DNA from: CAZIXN01 sp039180415
GTDB lineage: Bacteria; Planctomycetota; Phycisphaerae; Phycisphaerales; Phycisphaeraceae
Reading direction: 5' to 3'
Assembly: GCA_039180415.1 (NCBI GenBank)
Contig: JBCDDH010000007.1
Span: forward strand, 1-64,000
Length of the DNA stretch: 64,000 nt
Shown here: in pieces, positions 40,827-49,380 of the stretch
Numbering within the stretch: position 1 is the first letter of the stretch
Layout of the letters: every line of letters starts with the position of its first letter
Made by a program: the position numbers and the translations under genes
Notes under the pieces: generated by a model
Database searches by the model: none
Seen by the model: the letters and a program-made list of their open reading frames with translations, nothing else
Told to the model about the DNA's origin: nothing

Positions 40827-43361
40827 GTGTCCGATGATGCTGTCGATATCGCGCCGCCCGAACCGGCTGCCCCCGAGGGGGCGGTAGACATCGACGGCGT
40901 GTCGTGGACGCAGCTGTGGCAGGTGCCGGCCCTGTTGCTGGGCCTGGGCATCTTCACGCTGGGCCTGTACCTGATCTATCCCAGCCACCGCCCGCCGGAA
41001 TACGACCGGATGCTCGACGACGCGGACGCGCTAATCCGCACCGAGTCGCCCGAGGCGTTGGCGACGGTGCGGGAGAAGCTCGACACGATCCAGGCGGAGT
41101 TCCCGGTGTACCCGCCGGAGACCGACGCGATCCGCGGCCGGTTCTGGCAGTACGCCGGCGATTTGAATTACTTGGATTTGCGGCTGAATCAAGAGGCCGT
41201 GGTGAACACCGAGAACACGGTCAAGAACCGCGAGCGGGTGCTGGACTACTACGACCGGGCCCGCACGTTCGGCCACGAATTGGACGCCCGGTCACGGCGG
41301 TGGCGGGCGATGACGCTGCTGGACCTGGATCGGCCGGACGAGGCGCTGGCGATGGTGGACGACCTGGACCCGCTCCGGCCCGACCACCGCTACGGCATCG
41401 TTCGGCAGCTGATCGAGCGTCAGGCCAGCGAGCCCGATCCAGATTTTGCGACGCTCGAAACGCTGCTGCAACGCTTCGATCGGGAGCTGGCCCGCGAGAG
41501 CGACGATCAGGCCCGGCTGGACCAGCGCGTCTGGGCCGTCGCGCTCAAGGCCCGGCGCTACCTCGACGCCGGCGATCCCGAGGCCGCGATCGATCACCTG
41601 AATCTCGAGACGCAGCGTCTCCGCGCTTCGGGCCGTAGCGACGTGCCGGAGTTGATCACGCTGCTTGCGGACGCGCACCGGCTCGACGAGAGCCACGAAG
41701 AAGCCCGGCGGCTGTTTCTGCAAGCGCAGCGGATGCTCCCTAACGGCGACGCGCTCAACGCGGCGGTTTTGCTGGGCTTGGCGGAGATCGAGCGGGTCGC
41801 CGGCGGCGACGGCTACGCCGAGCGGGCCCACGAGCTGTACCGTCAGGTCGAGCGTGGGCACCCGGGCAGCGAGCTGGTGATCGACGCGCTGATCGGTCAG
41901 GCCGACCTGGAGAACCAGACCGGCCGGCATGGCGAATCCATCGACCACTACCGGCAGGCCGTCGCACGGCTCCGGGTGGACACCCCGGCTTGGGACCCGC
42001 GGCGCACGGCCGTGATCGAGCAGGTCGCCGCGCACGTCGACCGGGCGCGGGAGCAGTCGCGCTTCGCCGATGCCCTGGACTTGCTCTCCGTGGCGGCGCC
42101 CTTGTACGGGTCGACGCTGCCGGCCGAGATCGTCAAGCAGTTCGCCCAGACCCACGAAGCGATCGCGGAGCAGCGGCTCGCCCGCGGCGACGAGCTCGAC
42201 CCGTTGACCTGGACGGGTCCCGGCGACCCGCCCGAGCAGGCCCGCCGGTTGGCGTACCAGGACGCGGCGACGAACTTCGGGAAGTCGGCCGAGTTCTTCT
42301 TGGAGCACGCCCGCCGGGTCGTAACGATCGACGATTTGGAGCACGGCGGTTCGCTTTACGCCGCCGCTCGCAACTTCGACCGGGCTCAGCTCTGGGACCA
42401 GGCGATCAAGACTTACGACGAGTTTCTTGCCACCCGCGCTCGCGACGGAAAATACCTGCAAGCCCAGCACCAACTCGCCGCCGCATATCAGGCGGACCGG
42501 CAGTACCAGGCGGCGATCGATCTTTTTCAAAACCTGCTCGACGAACACCCCACCAGCCAATGGGCGATGGCGTCACTGGTGCCGTTGGCCCGCAGCTATC
42601 TGGCGATCGATCGACCGGCCGACGCGATCGCCACGCTGCGGCGGGTGTTGGAGAACAACCCCGCCGTGACCCCCGATTCAGATACGTACCGCGAGGCGCT
42701 GATCGATTTGGCCCGGACGTACTACGTGATGGGCGAAGACGAGCCGGTCATGTTCGCCCGGGCGATCGAATATCTCGAGGAGGGCGTCCAGCTCTACGGC
42801 GATCGTCGCGAAGGCCCGGAGCTGTACTACCTCCTGGGCGACGCGATGCGGCTGAGCACGGCCGAGTTAGACGCGCGGCTGGCGCTGTCGATCCCGCAGC
42901 GGCAGCGGCGGGAGATCGAGGCCGAACGCGACCGGCGATTGGCCGAGGCCCAGCGGCATTTCGGCACCGCCCGCTCCGCGCTCGAGGCCCGGCACGAACT
43001 GGCGCTCGGCCCGCTGGAAAAACTCTACCGCCGCAACGCGTGGTTCTATGAGGCCGACGCGGCGTTTCAGCGGGGCGATTTCCCCGCGGCGATCGACCAG
43101 TACCGCGACGCGGCGGGCCGGTGGCAGGGCGACCCGGCGTCGCTGGTGGCCTGGGTCCAGATCGTGAACGCCTACTGCGAGATGGGCAACTTCGCCGCGG
43201 CGAAAACGGCGAACAACCAAGCATTGCTCCTGCTCGAACGCATCGACGACGACGCGTTCGACCGCCCGGAGGTGCCGATGACCCGCCGTCATTGGCAAGA
43301 CTGGCTCCGGTGGACCAGCGAGCTGGACCTGTTCGAGCAGCGGGCGGCGTTCGCGGAGTAA
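40827..43361 (+). CDS. membrane-anchored tetratricopeptide-repeat protein
   Basis: 844 residues with a GTG start, the only reasonable start in frame. A short acidic cytoplasmic N-terminus precedes one membrane helix (about 33-52, VPALLLGLGIFTLGLYLIY). The remainder is a long array of TPR-like helical hairpins: AARNFDRAQLWDQAIKTYDEF, AAYQADRQYQAAIDLFQNLL, ARSYLAIDRPADAIATLRRVL, YEADAAFQRGDFPAAIDQYRD. TPR arrays bind proteins; the array should be outside the cytoplasm by the positive-inside rule, though the N-terminus is acidic, so topology is uncertain. It precedes motA by 128 bases; a link with motility is not indicated by sequence. Confidence 0.75.
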   Translation: MSDDAVDIAPPEPAAPEGAVDIDGVSWTQLWQVPALLLGLGIFTLGLYLIYPSHRPPEYDRMLDDADALIRTESPEALATVREKLDTIQAEFPVYPPETDAIRGRFWQYAGDLNYLDLRLNQEAVVNTENTVKNRERVLDYYDRARTFGHELDARSRRWRAMTLLDLDRPDEALAMVDDLDPLRPDHRYGIVRQLIERQASEPDPDFATLETLLQRFDRELARESDDQARLDQRVWAVALKARRYLDAGDPEAAIDHLNLETQRLRASGRSDVPELITLLADAHRLDESHEEARRLFLQAQRMLPNGDALNAAVLLGLAEIERVAGGDGYAERAHELYRQVERGHPGSELVIDALIGQADLENQTGRHGESIDHYRQAVARLRVDTPAWDPRRTAVIEQVAAHVDRAREQSRFADALDLLSVAAPLYGSTLPAEIVKQFAQTHEAIAEQRLARGDELDPLTWTGPGDPPEQARRLAYQDAATNFGKSAEFFLEHARRVVTIDDLEHGGSLYAAARNFDRAQLWDQAIKTYDEFLATRARDGKYLQAQHQLAAAYQADRQYQAAIDLFQNLLDEHPTSQWAMASLVPLARSYLAIDRPADAIATLRRVLENNPAVTPDSDTYREALIDLARTYYVMGEDEPVMFARAIEYLEEGVQLYGDRREGPELYYLLGDAMRLSTAELDARLALSIPQRQRREIEAERDRRLAEAQRHFGTARSALEARHELALGPLEKLYRRNAWFYEADAAFQRGDFPAAIDQYRDAAGRWQGDPASLVAWVQIVNAYCEMGNFAAAKTANNQALLLLERIDDDAFDRPEVPMTRRHWQDWLRWTSELDLFEQRAAFAE

Positions 43362-43489
43362 GTCGGGCCTCACCCGACCCGGCCCCGGTCGCCAAATCTG
43401 CACGAGTGCCGCGGCGACCGCCGATAACAATTCAACGTTGCGTCGGCGCGGCTGTCGCTCGTTCCTGATCCACGCCTCCCGTACCCCCC

Positions 43490-44263
43490 ATGGACCTCGG
43501 CCTGATCTTCGGCTTCATCGGCACCTGGGCCTTGGTCCTGGTCGCGATGCTTATGGGCGGCAAGGTCGGCATCTACGTCGACGTGCCCTCGGTGATCATG
43601 GTGTTCGGCGGGTCGATCACGGTGGTGCTGTTCTGCTACCCGATGGGGTACGTGAAGGGCATCGCCAAGGTCGCGATGAAGGCGGTGTTCTGGAAGAGCC
43701 AGCCCATCGACAAGCTGATCGAGGACATGGTCCGCTTCGCGGAGATCGCCCGGCGGGACGGCATTCTTTCGCTTGAGGCCCAGTGCAAGGAGATCGACGA
43801 CCCGTTCGTCGTGCAGGGCATCCAGATGGCGGTGGACGGGACGGACCCCGAGCTGATCGAGGCGGTGCTGCTCAACGACCTGGACAACGTCGTCGAACGC
43901 CACGAGACGGGCAAAGGCATGTTCGACGCGATGACCAAATACGCCCCGGCGATCGGCATGATCGGCACGCTCGTGGGCCTGGTCGCCATGCTCGCGGACC
44001 TCTCCGACCCCGCGGCGATCGGGGCCGGCCTGGCGGTCGCGCTGCTGACCACGCTCTACGGCGCGATGGTCGCGAACATCCTGACCGGGCCGCTCTCCGA
44101 CCGGCTCGCGCGGCGTTCTGCCGAAGAGCTCATGTACAAAACGATCATCGTCAAGGGCGTGATGAGCATCCAGAGCGGCGACAACCCGCGCGTCGTCGAG
44201 CAGAAGCTGCGGACGTTCCTGCCGCCGAACCAGCGCCCGCAGTCCGACGAAGAAGCGGCGTAG
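43490..44263 (+). CDS. motA: flagellar motor stator protein MotA
   Basis: 257 residues with four membrane helices (about 5-25, 30-50, 147-168, 178-200). Conserved family features include MVFGGSITVVLFCYPMGY near the second helix and MFDAMTKYAPAIGMIGTLVGLVAML followed by GAGLAVALLTTLYGAMVANI, where the conserved prolines and the ion channel helices lie. The large cytoplasmic loop that touches FliG is at about 60-140. With MotB it forms the ion-driven stator. First gene of flagellar cluster 2. An inverted repeat separates it from motB. Confidence 0.96.
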   Translation: MDLGLIFGFIGTWALVLVAMLMGGKVGIYVDVPSVIMVFGGSITVVLFCYPMGYVKGIAKVAMKAVFWKSQPIDKLIEDMVRFAEIARRDGILSLEAQCKEIDDPFVVQGIQMAVDGTDPELIEAVLLNDLDNVVERHETGKGMFDAMTKYAPAIGMIGTLVGLVAMLADLSDPAAIGAGLAVALLTTLYGAMVANILTGPLSDRLARRSAEELMYKTIIVKGVMSIQSGDNPRVVEQKLRTFLPPNQRPQSDEEAA

Positions 44264-44340
44264 CGGCAGTGACCAGTGGCCAGTGACCAGTGGCCACTCG
44301 TTTGCTTGAACTGGCCACTGGCCACTGGACACCGGCCACT
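44264..44340. repeat. intergenic inverted word-repeat (motA-motB gap)
   Basis: The left arm is tandem CAGTGACCAGTGGC words (44268-44297); the right arm is ACTGGCCACTGGCCACTGGA with following bases (about 44309-44340), its approximate reverse complement. It could form a hairpin of about 25 bp right up to the motB ATG, which would be expected to affect motB translation. The motB frame is open through it, which creates a false N-terminal extension. Confidence 0.8.
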
Positions 44341-45102
44341 ATGCCGAAAAAACACAAATGTCCGCCCGCCGGTGCGCCCGAGTGGATGACGACGTACGGC
44401 GACATGATGACGCTGCTGCTGTGCTTTTTCGTGCTGATCGTGTCGTTTTCGGAGGTTAAAAAGGAAGAGCAGTTTCAGGCGGTGGTCGAGCACATTAAGC
44501 AGGCGTTCGGGATGATGGGCGGCGGCGGGAAGATCCCGATCACCGACGACCCGACGATGTCGCTGATCAAGCGGCTGGACGCGATGCGGCTTAAGCAGGA
44601 GAAGCAGCCGAACCGCTCCAACGTCAAGGACCCCGGTCAGCAGGGCCGGGAGGCGAAGGTGACCAAGATCCGCGAGGGGATGGTCGTGGGCACGGGCGGC
44701 AAGATCAATTTCGAGCCGGCGTCGGCGGTGTTGAGCGAGCCGGTCAAGAGCGCGATCCGGCAGCTCGTCGACTCGGCGAAGATCAAGGGCACGGAGAACA
44801 TCCTCGAGCTCCGCGGCCACGCCTCGGCGCTGGAGCTGCCCCCCGGCGGCGACGGCACGTTTGAGGACGCCTGGGAGCTCAGCTACGCCCGGGCCCGGGC
44901 CGTGTACGACTTCATGGTCGCCGCGGAGCCCGCGGGGTTGGGGATGCAGCCCGATCGCTTCCGGATTACGGCCAACGGGGCGCGGGAGCCGCTGGACAAC
45001 CGGGCATACACCACGGCGCAGGAGCAGGCGAACCGCCGGGTCGAAATCCTGGTCAGCGAAACGCTCGTGACCGAGATGCAAGTGCCGGACGTGGCTCGTT
45101 GA
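44341..45102 (+). CDS. motB: flagellar motor stator protein MotB
   Basis: 253 residues from the ATG at 44341. The start is typical: a basic tail and then PEWMTTYGDMMTLLLCFFVLIVSF, with the ion-carrying Asp21 at the beginning of the single membrane helix. A linker (about 45-115) containing the plug region leads to the C-terminal OmpA-like peptidoglycan-binding domain (about 115-245: LELRGHAS, LSYARARAVYDFM, NRRVEILV). It anchors the stator to the cell wall. In this window motB is 78 bases from motA rather than overlapping, because of the repeat. Confidence 0.95.
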   Translation: MPKKHKCPPAGAPEWMTTYGDMMTLLLCFFVLIVSFSEVKKEEQFQAVVEHIKQAFGMMGGGGKIPITDDPTMSLIKRLDAMRLKQEKQPNRSNVKDPGQQGREAKVTKIREGMVVGTGGKINFEPASAVLSEPVKSAIRQLVDSAKIKGTENILELRGHASALELPPGGDGTFEDAWELSYARARAVYDFMVAAEPAGLGMQPDRFRITANGAREPLDNRAYTTAQEQANRRVEILVSETLVTEMQVPDVAR

Positions 45103-45262
45103 GCCGGTCGGGAGCAGGGGGGCGGGGCCGGTTTCAGGCCGGAGCCTGCACCGAGAAATCACGCCGGGAAATTCATGAGCGGGTGCGAGCGAGCCGATAA
45201 CCGGTTAGCCGCGCAATATCTGCGTGCCCAATCCCCGTTCCCTGAACCTCGATCCCCACCTC

Positions 45263-45790
45263 ATGGCCGAAGAAGCCGCGAATCCCGAAGCCGAAGGCAA
45301 GAAGAAAGGCCTGCCGCTGATCCCGATCATCCTCGTGACCGCGATCATGCTGGTGGAAGCGGTGATTATCGCGGCGGTGTTCATGATGGCCGGCGGCCCC
45401 AGCGAGGTCCGGGCGGAAGGCAACCTCGAAGACACCCAGGCGGCGCTCGAGCAGCCCGTCACCGTGCTTGTGGTTGCGGACAAGTTCCAGAACACCAAAT
45501 CCGGCCAAAACTTCCTGTACGACACCGAGGTCTACGCCACGGTCAAGTCCGGCCAGAAAGAGATCGCCGAGCAGCAGATCGAAGCGCTGCGGGCGAAGGT
45601 GCTGGGCGAGATCATGGTGATCTTCCGCCGGGCCGAGCCCGCCCACCTGCACGAGCCGGAGCTTTCGACGTTGACCCGGCAGGTGCGTGAGGTGCTGCAA
45701 CGCAAGTTCGGCAACGCGCCCGGCGGCGACGAGCCGCTGCTGCAGGACGTGATCATCGGCAAATGCACGGAGTTCGCGGCCGACTACTAA
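45263..45790 (+). CDS. fliL: flagellar basal-body protein FliL
   Basis: 175 residues from the ATG at 45263; a GTG 13 codons earlier is open. A short Lys-rich cytoplasmic start (EGKKKG) is followed by a membrane helix (about 20-42). A periplasmic stomatin/SPFH-like domain follows, with VYATVKSGQKEIAEQQIEALRAKVLGEI and a C-terminal part LQRKFGNAPGGDEPLLQDVIIGKCTEF. FliL surrounds the stators and tunes torque. In related operons fliM follows; here fliN comes next after 30 bases. Confidence 0.9.
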   Translation: MAEEAANPEAEGKKKGLPLIPIILVTAIMLVEAVIIAAVFMMAGGPSEVRAEGNLEDTQAALEQPVTVLVVADKFQNTKSGQNFLYDTEVYATVKSGQKEIAEQQIEALRAKVLGEIMVIFRRAEPAHLHEPELSTLTRQVREVLQRKFGNAPGGDEPLLQDVIIGKCTEFAADY

Positions 45791-45820
45791 TTTCAATTCC
45801 ATGCAAGGAACAGCTCACGG

Positions 45821-46327
45821 ATGAGCGACGCCGACAAACAATCCGCCGCCGACGACATCGTCGCTCAGGCCCTGGCCGAGGCGCAGGCGGAGCTTTCCGC
45901 GATGGCGTCGGACGTGGACGCCGTCGATCCGGACGCGGACCGGTCGCGCGGTCTGGACCTGTTGGGCGACGTCGACCTGGATGTGACCATCGAGCTCGGG
46001 CGGACGCACATGCTGGTGGAGGACGTGTTGCGGCTGGGCTCGGGCAGCGTGGTCGAGCTGGACAAGTTGGCGGGCGACCCGGTGGACGTCTACGTGAACG
46101 GCCGGCGCGTCGCCCGGGGCGAGGTCATCGTGCTGAACGACAACTTCTGTATCCGGGTCAGCGAGGTGGTGACCGATCTCGAAGAACAGGCAGAGCAGGC
46201 GGGGATCGAGCAGGCATCCAACGCCGGCGGCACGGGAGACGCCGCCGGCGCTTCGGATGCGGCGGTTGAGGTGAGCGACGCCGACGCGGACGCGATCGCC
46301 CAGGCGGCGTTGGACGCGATGAGCTGA
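45821..46327 (+). CDS. fliN: flagellar motor switch protein FliN
   Basis: 168 residues. The SpoA/C-ring domain is at about 45-125: LGDVDLDVTIELGRTHMLVEDVLRLGSGSVVELDKLAGDPVDVYVNGRRVARGEVIVLNDNFCIRV, the standard FliN signature. Short acidic, Ala/Asp-rich extensions flank it on both sides. With FliM it forms the lower C-ring that changes rotation sense and docks the export ATPase. The CheC-like or FliM-like extra domain of FliY is absent. It directly follows fliL, so fliM, usually in between, is missing at this site. Confidence 0.95.
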   Translation: MSDADKQSAADDIVAQALAEAQAELSAMASDVDAVDPDADRSRGLDLLGDVDLDVTIELGRTHMLVEDVLRLGSGSVVELDKLAGDPVDVYVNGRRVARGEVIVLNDNFCIRVSEVVTDLEEQAEQAGIEQASNAGGTGDAAGASDAAVEVSDADADAIAQAALDAMS

Positions 46328-46405
46328 GCCTCTCGCGGAGCGACGAAGAGCACGCGGTGCGGAGCGCCGCCGGTCGGCGGAGCCGATCAAGCAGGACGTG
46401 CAGCG

Positions 46406-47296
46406 ATGGCCAAGGAGGGCCGTGTGGTGTTGAGCAGATCATTGAGCGTCAACCTCGGTCCCAGTGGCCGGGCTTGCGTTGCGCTAGCCGCGGCGGTTTC
46501 GCTAGCGGCGGCGGTGTCGGCGCAGGCGCCCCCGGCGGCGGTGGAGACGACGAAGCCGTCGGCTCATGCGTCGCAGCGGATGGTGCAGATGGCCGAGCGC
46601 CTAGCGGGGGTGGATCGCGAAGCCGCCGCGGCCGCGGGAGACCCGACCCCCGAGGTCGTAGTAGCGCCGATCGAGTCGACGCCCTTGGGCCAAGCCCCGG
46701 TTTCGCGGAGTTCGGGCTTCAACGCGGCGGGTTTGTCCGGGGAAGAAGGTGAAACTGACGCAGGTGTGTCGCCGGCTTGGTCCGGCGGCAGCGTGCTCTC
46801 GACGCTGGCGGCGTTGGGCGTGGTGATCGGCCTGATCTTTGGCGTGCGGCTCATGCTCGCGAAGGCAACGAAGACGCCGATGGTCTCGGCGAGTTCGGCC
46901 GTGGAAGTACTCAGCCGGACGCCGGTCGCGCCGCGGAGCCACGTGCTGCTGCTGCGCGTGGGCCCGCAGGTCCTGGTGGTCGGCGAGTCGTCGGGCGGGT
47001 TGCGGACGCTGAGCGCGGTCCAGGACGAAGAACAAGTTGCGATCCTGCTTCAGGCGGTCGAATCGAGCAAGCCTCAGAGCATCGCCGGCGGCTTTTCGTC
47101 GCTCATGCACAAGTTCAGCCGGCAGTACGACGCCCCTGACGGTGACGGCGGGGCGATGTCTCCCGAAGCGTTGGTGACGCCGCCGACCGATCGCTTCGAA
47201 GCGGGCCTGGATCAGGCGGAAGCGCCGGTGGATCGGGCCCGCGACGGCCTGTCGGCTTTGGCGGGGCGGCTGCGGGTCCGCGGGGGTGGCGCGTGA
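46406..47296 (+). CDS. fliO: flagellar biosynthesis protein FliO
   Basis: 296 residues, longer than usual (100-220). It has an N-terminal signal-like hydrophobic segment (about 24-40), then a Pro/Ala-rich stretch. A membrane helix follows at about 130-152 (LSTLAALGVVIGLIFGVRLML), then the FliO domain VEVLSRTPVAPRSHVLLLRVGPQVLVVGESSGGL, where the LLLRVG-QVLVVGES pattern is characteristic. It helps FliP assemble into the export gate. The stop overlaps the fliP GTG start by 4 bases. Called from motif and position. Confidence 0.85.
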   Translation: MAKEGRVVLSRSLSVNLGPSGRACVALAAAVSLAAAVSAQAPPAAVETTKPSAHASQRMVQMAERLAGVDREAAAAAGDPTPEVVVAPIESTPLGQAPVSRSSGFNAAGLSGEEGETDAGVSPAWSGGSVLSTLAALGVVIGLIFGVRLMLAKATKTPMVSASSAVEVLSRTPVAPRSHVLLLRVGPQVLVVGESSGGLRTLSAVQDEEQVAILLQAVESSKPQSIAGGFSSLMHKFSRQYDAPDGDGGAMSPEALVTPPTDRFEAGLDQAEAPVDRARDGLSALAGRLRVRGGGA

Positions 47297-48132
47297 GTTG
47301 GCGGGGCTTGCTCCTGCTTCTGAGCGTGATGGCGGCGCTGTGGGTGGCACCGCTGGCCTTCTCGCAGGAGAGCGACCCGACGCCGATGACGCCGATCACC
47401 CCGATCGAGGGCTTGAGCACGCTCCTGCCCGAGGGCAGCGACGCGCAGGGGCCCGGCGGTCGGCTCGACGCCACGCTCTCGATCCTGCTGCTGTTGACGG
47501 TGCTTTCGCTGGCACCGGCGATCCTCGTGATGTGTACGTGTTTCACGCGGATCGTGATCGTGCTCGCGCTGCTGCGGCAGGCGCTCGGGACCCAGAGCCT
47601 GCCGCCGTCGCAGGTGATCATCGGACTGTCGCTATTCATGACGTTTCTGGTCATGGCTCCGACGTTCGCACGGATCAACGACGCCGCGCTGCAGCCGTAC
47701 CAGGCCGGCGAGATCACGCAGCTGCAGGCGTGGGCGAACGCGAAGCAGCCGCTGCGCGACTTCATGTTCGATCAGATCGAGTACACGGGGAACTGGGACT
47801 CGGTGTACATGCTGTTGGAGTACCGCGGCGTGGACTTGAGCGAGCCGGAGAAGCTCACGCGGGCGGACGTGGACATGCTCACGCTGGTGCCGGCGTTCGT
47901 GCTGAGCGAACTGAAGGTCGCCTTCCTGATGGGGTTTCGGCTGTACCTGCCGTTCCTCGTGATCGACATGGTGGTCAGCTCGGTGTTGATCTCGATGGGC
48001 ATGCTGATGCTGCCGCCCGTGTTCATCTCGCTGCCGTTCAAGCTGCTGCTGTTCGTGTTGGTGGACGGTTGGGATTTGGTGGCGGGGTCGCTGCTGCACA
48101 GCTTTTGGGTGCCGGGTGGGCCATCGGGGTAG
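47293..48132 (+). CDS. fliP: flagellar export gate protein FliP
   Basis: 279 residues, GTG start overlapping the fliO stop (GTGA). A cleavable signal peptide (about 1-24) and a 35-residue leader are followed by four membrane helices. Family motifs include FTRIVIVLALLRQALGTQSLPPSQVIIGLSLF, AFVLSELKVAFLMGF and the end MGMLMLPPVFISLPFKLLLFVLVDGW. Five FliP subunits form the core of the type III export gate with FliQ and FliR. Followed by fliQ after a 75-base gap containing a short repeat. Confidence 0.97.
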   Translation: MSWRGLLLLLSVMAALWVAPLAFSQESDPTPMTPITPIEGLSTLLPEGSDAQGPGGRLDATLSILLLLTVLSLAPAILVMCTCFTRIVIVLALLRQALGTQSLPPSQVIIGLSLFMTFLVMAPTFARINDAALQPYQAGEITQLQAWANAKQPLRDFMFDQIEYTGNWDSVYMLLEYRGVDLSEPEKLTRADVDMLTLVPAFVLSELKVAFLMGFRLYLPFLVIDMVVSSVLISMGMLMLPPVFISLPFKLLLFVLVDGWDLVAGSLLHSFWVPGGPSG

Positions 48133-48137
48133 ACCAG

Positions 48138-48173
48138 ACGCTTCGCGGGCTCGGACTCGGACTCGGCGTAGCG
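48138..48173. repeat. short intergenic ACGCTTCG...CTCGGCG repeat
   Basis: Between fliP and fliQ: ACGCTTCGCGGGCTCGGACT with a second CGGACTCGG word and ending GGCGTAGCG. Related to segments at 20014-20043 and 29094-29122. Confidence 0.5.
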
Positions 48174-48207
48174 GGGATGAACGGATTGGGCTTTGGAGTA
48201 TTGATCG

Positions 48208-48462
48208 ATGCGAATCGACGAAGCGAGCGACCTGGTGCGGGAGATGTTGACGCTGATGATCGTGGTCAGCGCGCCGATCTTGTTAGCCGCGCTGTTCGTG
48301 GGCTTGGCGATCAGCATCCTGCAGGCGGTGACGCAGGTGCAGGAACAGACGCTGACCTTCGTGCCCAAGATCCTCGCGATGGTGGTCGTGACCATCGTGA
48401 TCGCGCCCTGGCTGCTGCAGGTGGTGATGGATTTTTCGACGCGGATGTTCGCCGGCGGCTAG
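48208..48462 (+). CDS. fliQ: flagellar export gate protein FliQ
   Basis: 84 residues, two membrane helices (about 15-38 and 48-72). Family signature: LVGLAISILQAVTQVQEQTLTFVPKI-like segment with QEQTLTFVPKI in the loop between helices. Wraps around the FliP/FliR core of the export gate. Six bases before fliR. Confidence 0.96.
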   Translation: MRIDEASDLVREMLTLMIVVSAPILLAALFVGLAISILQAVTQVQEQTLTFVPKILAMVVVTIVIAPWLLQVVMDFSTRMFAGG

Positions 48463-48468
48463 TGAACG

Positions 48469-49272
48469 ATGGTGGACTTGACGCCCATCCTGCACCACGC
48501 CGGCCCGTGGCTGATGGTCCTGTTTCGGCTGTCGGGGTTGTTCCTGCTAACGCCGGTGCTGGGCAGTTCCACGATCCCGCGGTACGTCAAGGCGTTGCTG
48601 GTGGTCGGCCTGTCGCTGGCGGTGTACGGCTCGCTGATCCTGCCCGGCACGCCGTCCGCGGCGCACCTGGACGCGGTGCGGTTTGCGGAGCTTTCGATCT
48701 GGGTGTTGCTGCCGCTGGCCGCGATGGAGCTGATGATCGGGTACATCATCGGCTACGGCGTCACGCTGCCGATCGTCGGCCTGCAGGCGGGCGGTGAGAT
48801 CATCAACCAGCAGATGGGCCTGGGCATCGCCGGCGCGTTCAACCCGGAGCTCGACGACCAGAGCGGCGCGGTCGGGCAGCTGCTCTTCCTGCTGGGCATT
48901 TCGATCTTCCTCATGATCGGTGGGCACCTCCAGGTGATGCGGGTGCTGCTGGACAGCTTCGGGCACGTGCCGGTGGGCGGGATGACGGCGATGGGCTCGG
49001 TGGTCGAGCTGTTGCTCGGGTTGCTGTCTTCGATGATGGACATCCTGATCAAGGTGGCGGCGCCGGTGCTGACGCTGCTGTTTCTCGAGTCCGTGGCGAT
49101 GGGGTTCATCACGCGCACGGTGCCGCAGATCCAGATCCTCAGCGTCGGGTTCGCGGTGCGGATCTTGATCGCGGTGGCCATGCTGACGGTGTCGGTGGCG
49201 GCGGTGGTGGCGGTGGGGCAGGCGGGCATCCACGAAGCGCTGCGAGAAATCAAGTTCCTGCTGGCACCGTGA
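48469..49272 (+). CDS. fliR: flagellar export gate protein FliR
   Basis: 267 residues with six membrane helices. Typical motifs are MVLFRLSGLFLLTPVLGSSTIP at the N-terminus, GYGVTLPIVGLQAGGEIINQQMGLGIA in the middle and AAPVLTLLFLESVAMGFITRTVPQIQIL near residue 205-230, matching FliR. It completes the FliP5Q4R1 gate and contacts FlhB. Followed by a 108-base gap before flhB that contains GTGCGGAGCG-type words shared with the fliN-fliO gap. Confidence 0.96.
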   Translation: MVDLTPILHHAGPWLMVLFRLSGLFLLTPVLGSSTIPRYVKALLVVGLSLAVYGSLILPGTPSAAHLDAVRFAELSIWVLLPLAAMELMIGYIIGYGVTLPIVGLQAGGEIINQQMGLGIAGAFNPELDDQSGAVGQLLFLLGISIFLMIGGHLQVMRVLLDSFGHVPVGGMTAMGSVVELLLGLLSSMMDILIKVAAPVLTLLFLESVAMGFITRTVPQIQILSVGFAVRILIAVAMLTVSVAAVVAVGQAGIHEALREIKFLLAP

Positions 49273-49380
49273 CGAAAAGCGAAGGTGCGGAGCGTTTCTC
49301 GTTCCGCGCGGTTCCGGGGGACGGGCCAAGCAGGATGCCAGGCCGGTCGCAGTTGAAAGACGTTTCGTGGTGGCGCCAGG

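Noticed and set aside
37823..40957. 1044-codon open frame on the minus strand across the aminotransferase and prfB genes
   Set aside because: Antisense to two well-recognised genes; the peptide is Arg/His/Pro-rich without any domain, a by-product of high GC content.
43420..45200. Exact GCCGATAA octamers (sigma28 -10 type) before motA (43420-43427) and before fliL (45193-45200)
   Set aside because: No TAAA-type -35 element at the right distance, and the same octamer occurs by chance elsewhere (for example inside glnA near 11299 and near 7473 and 40805).
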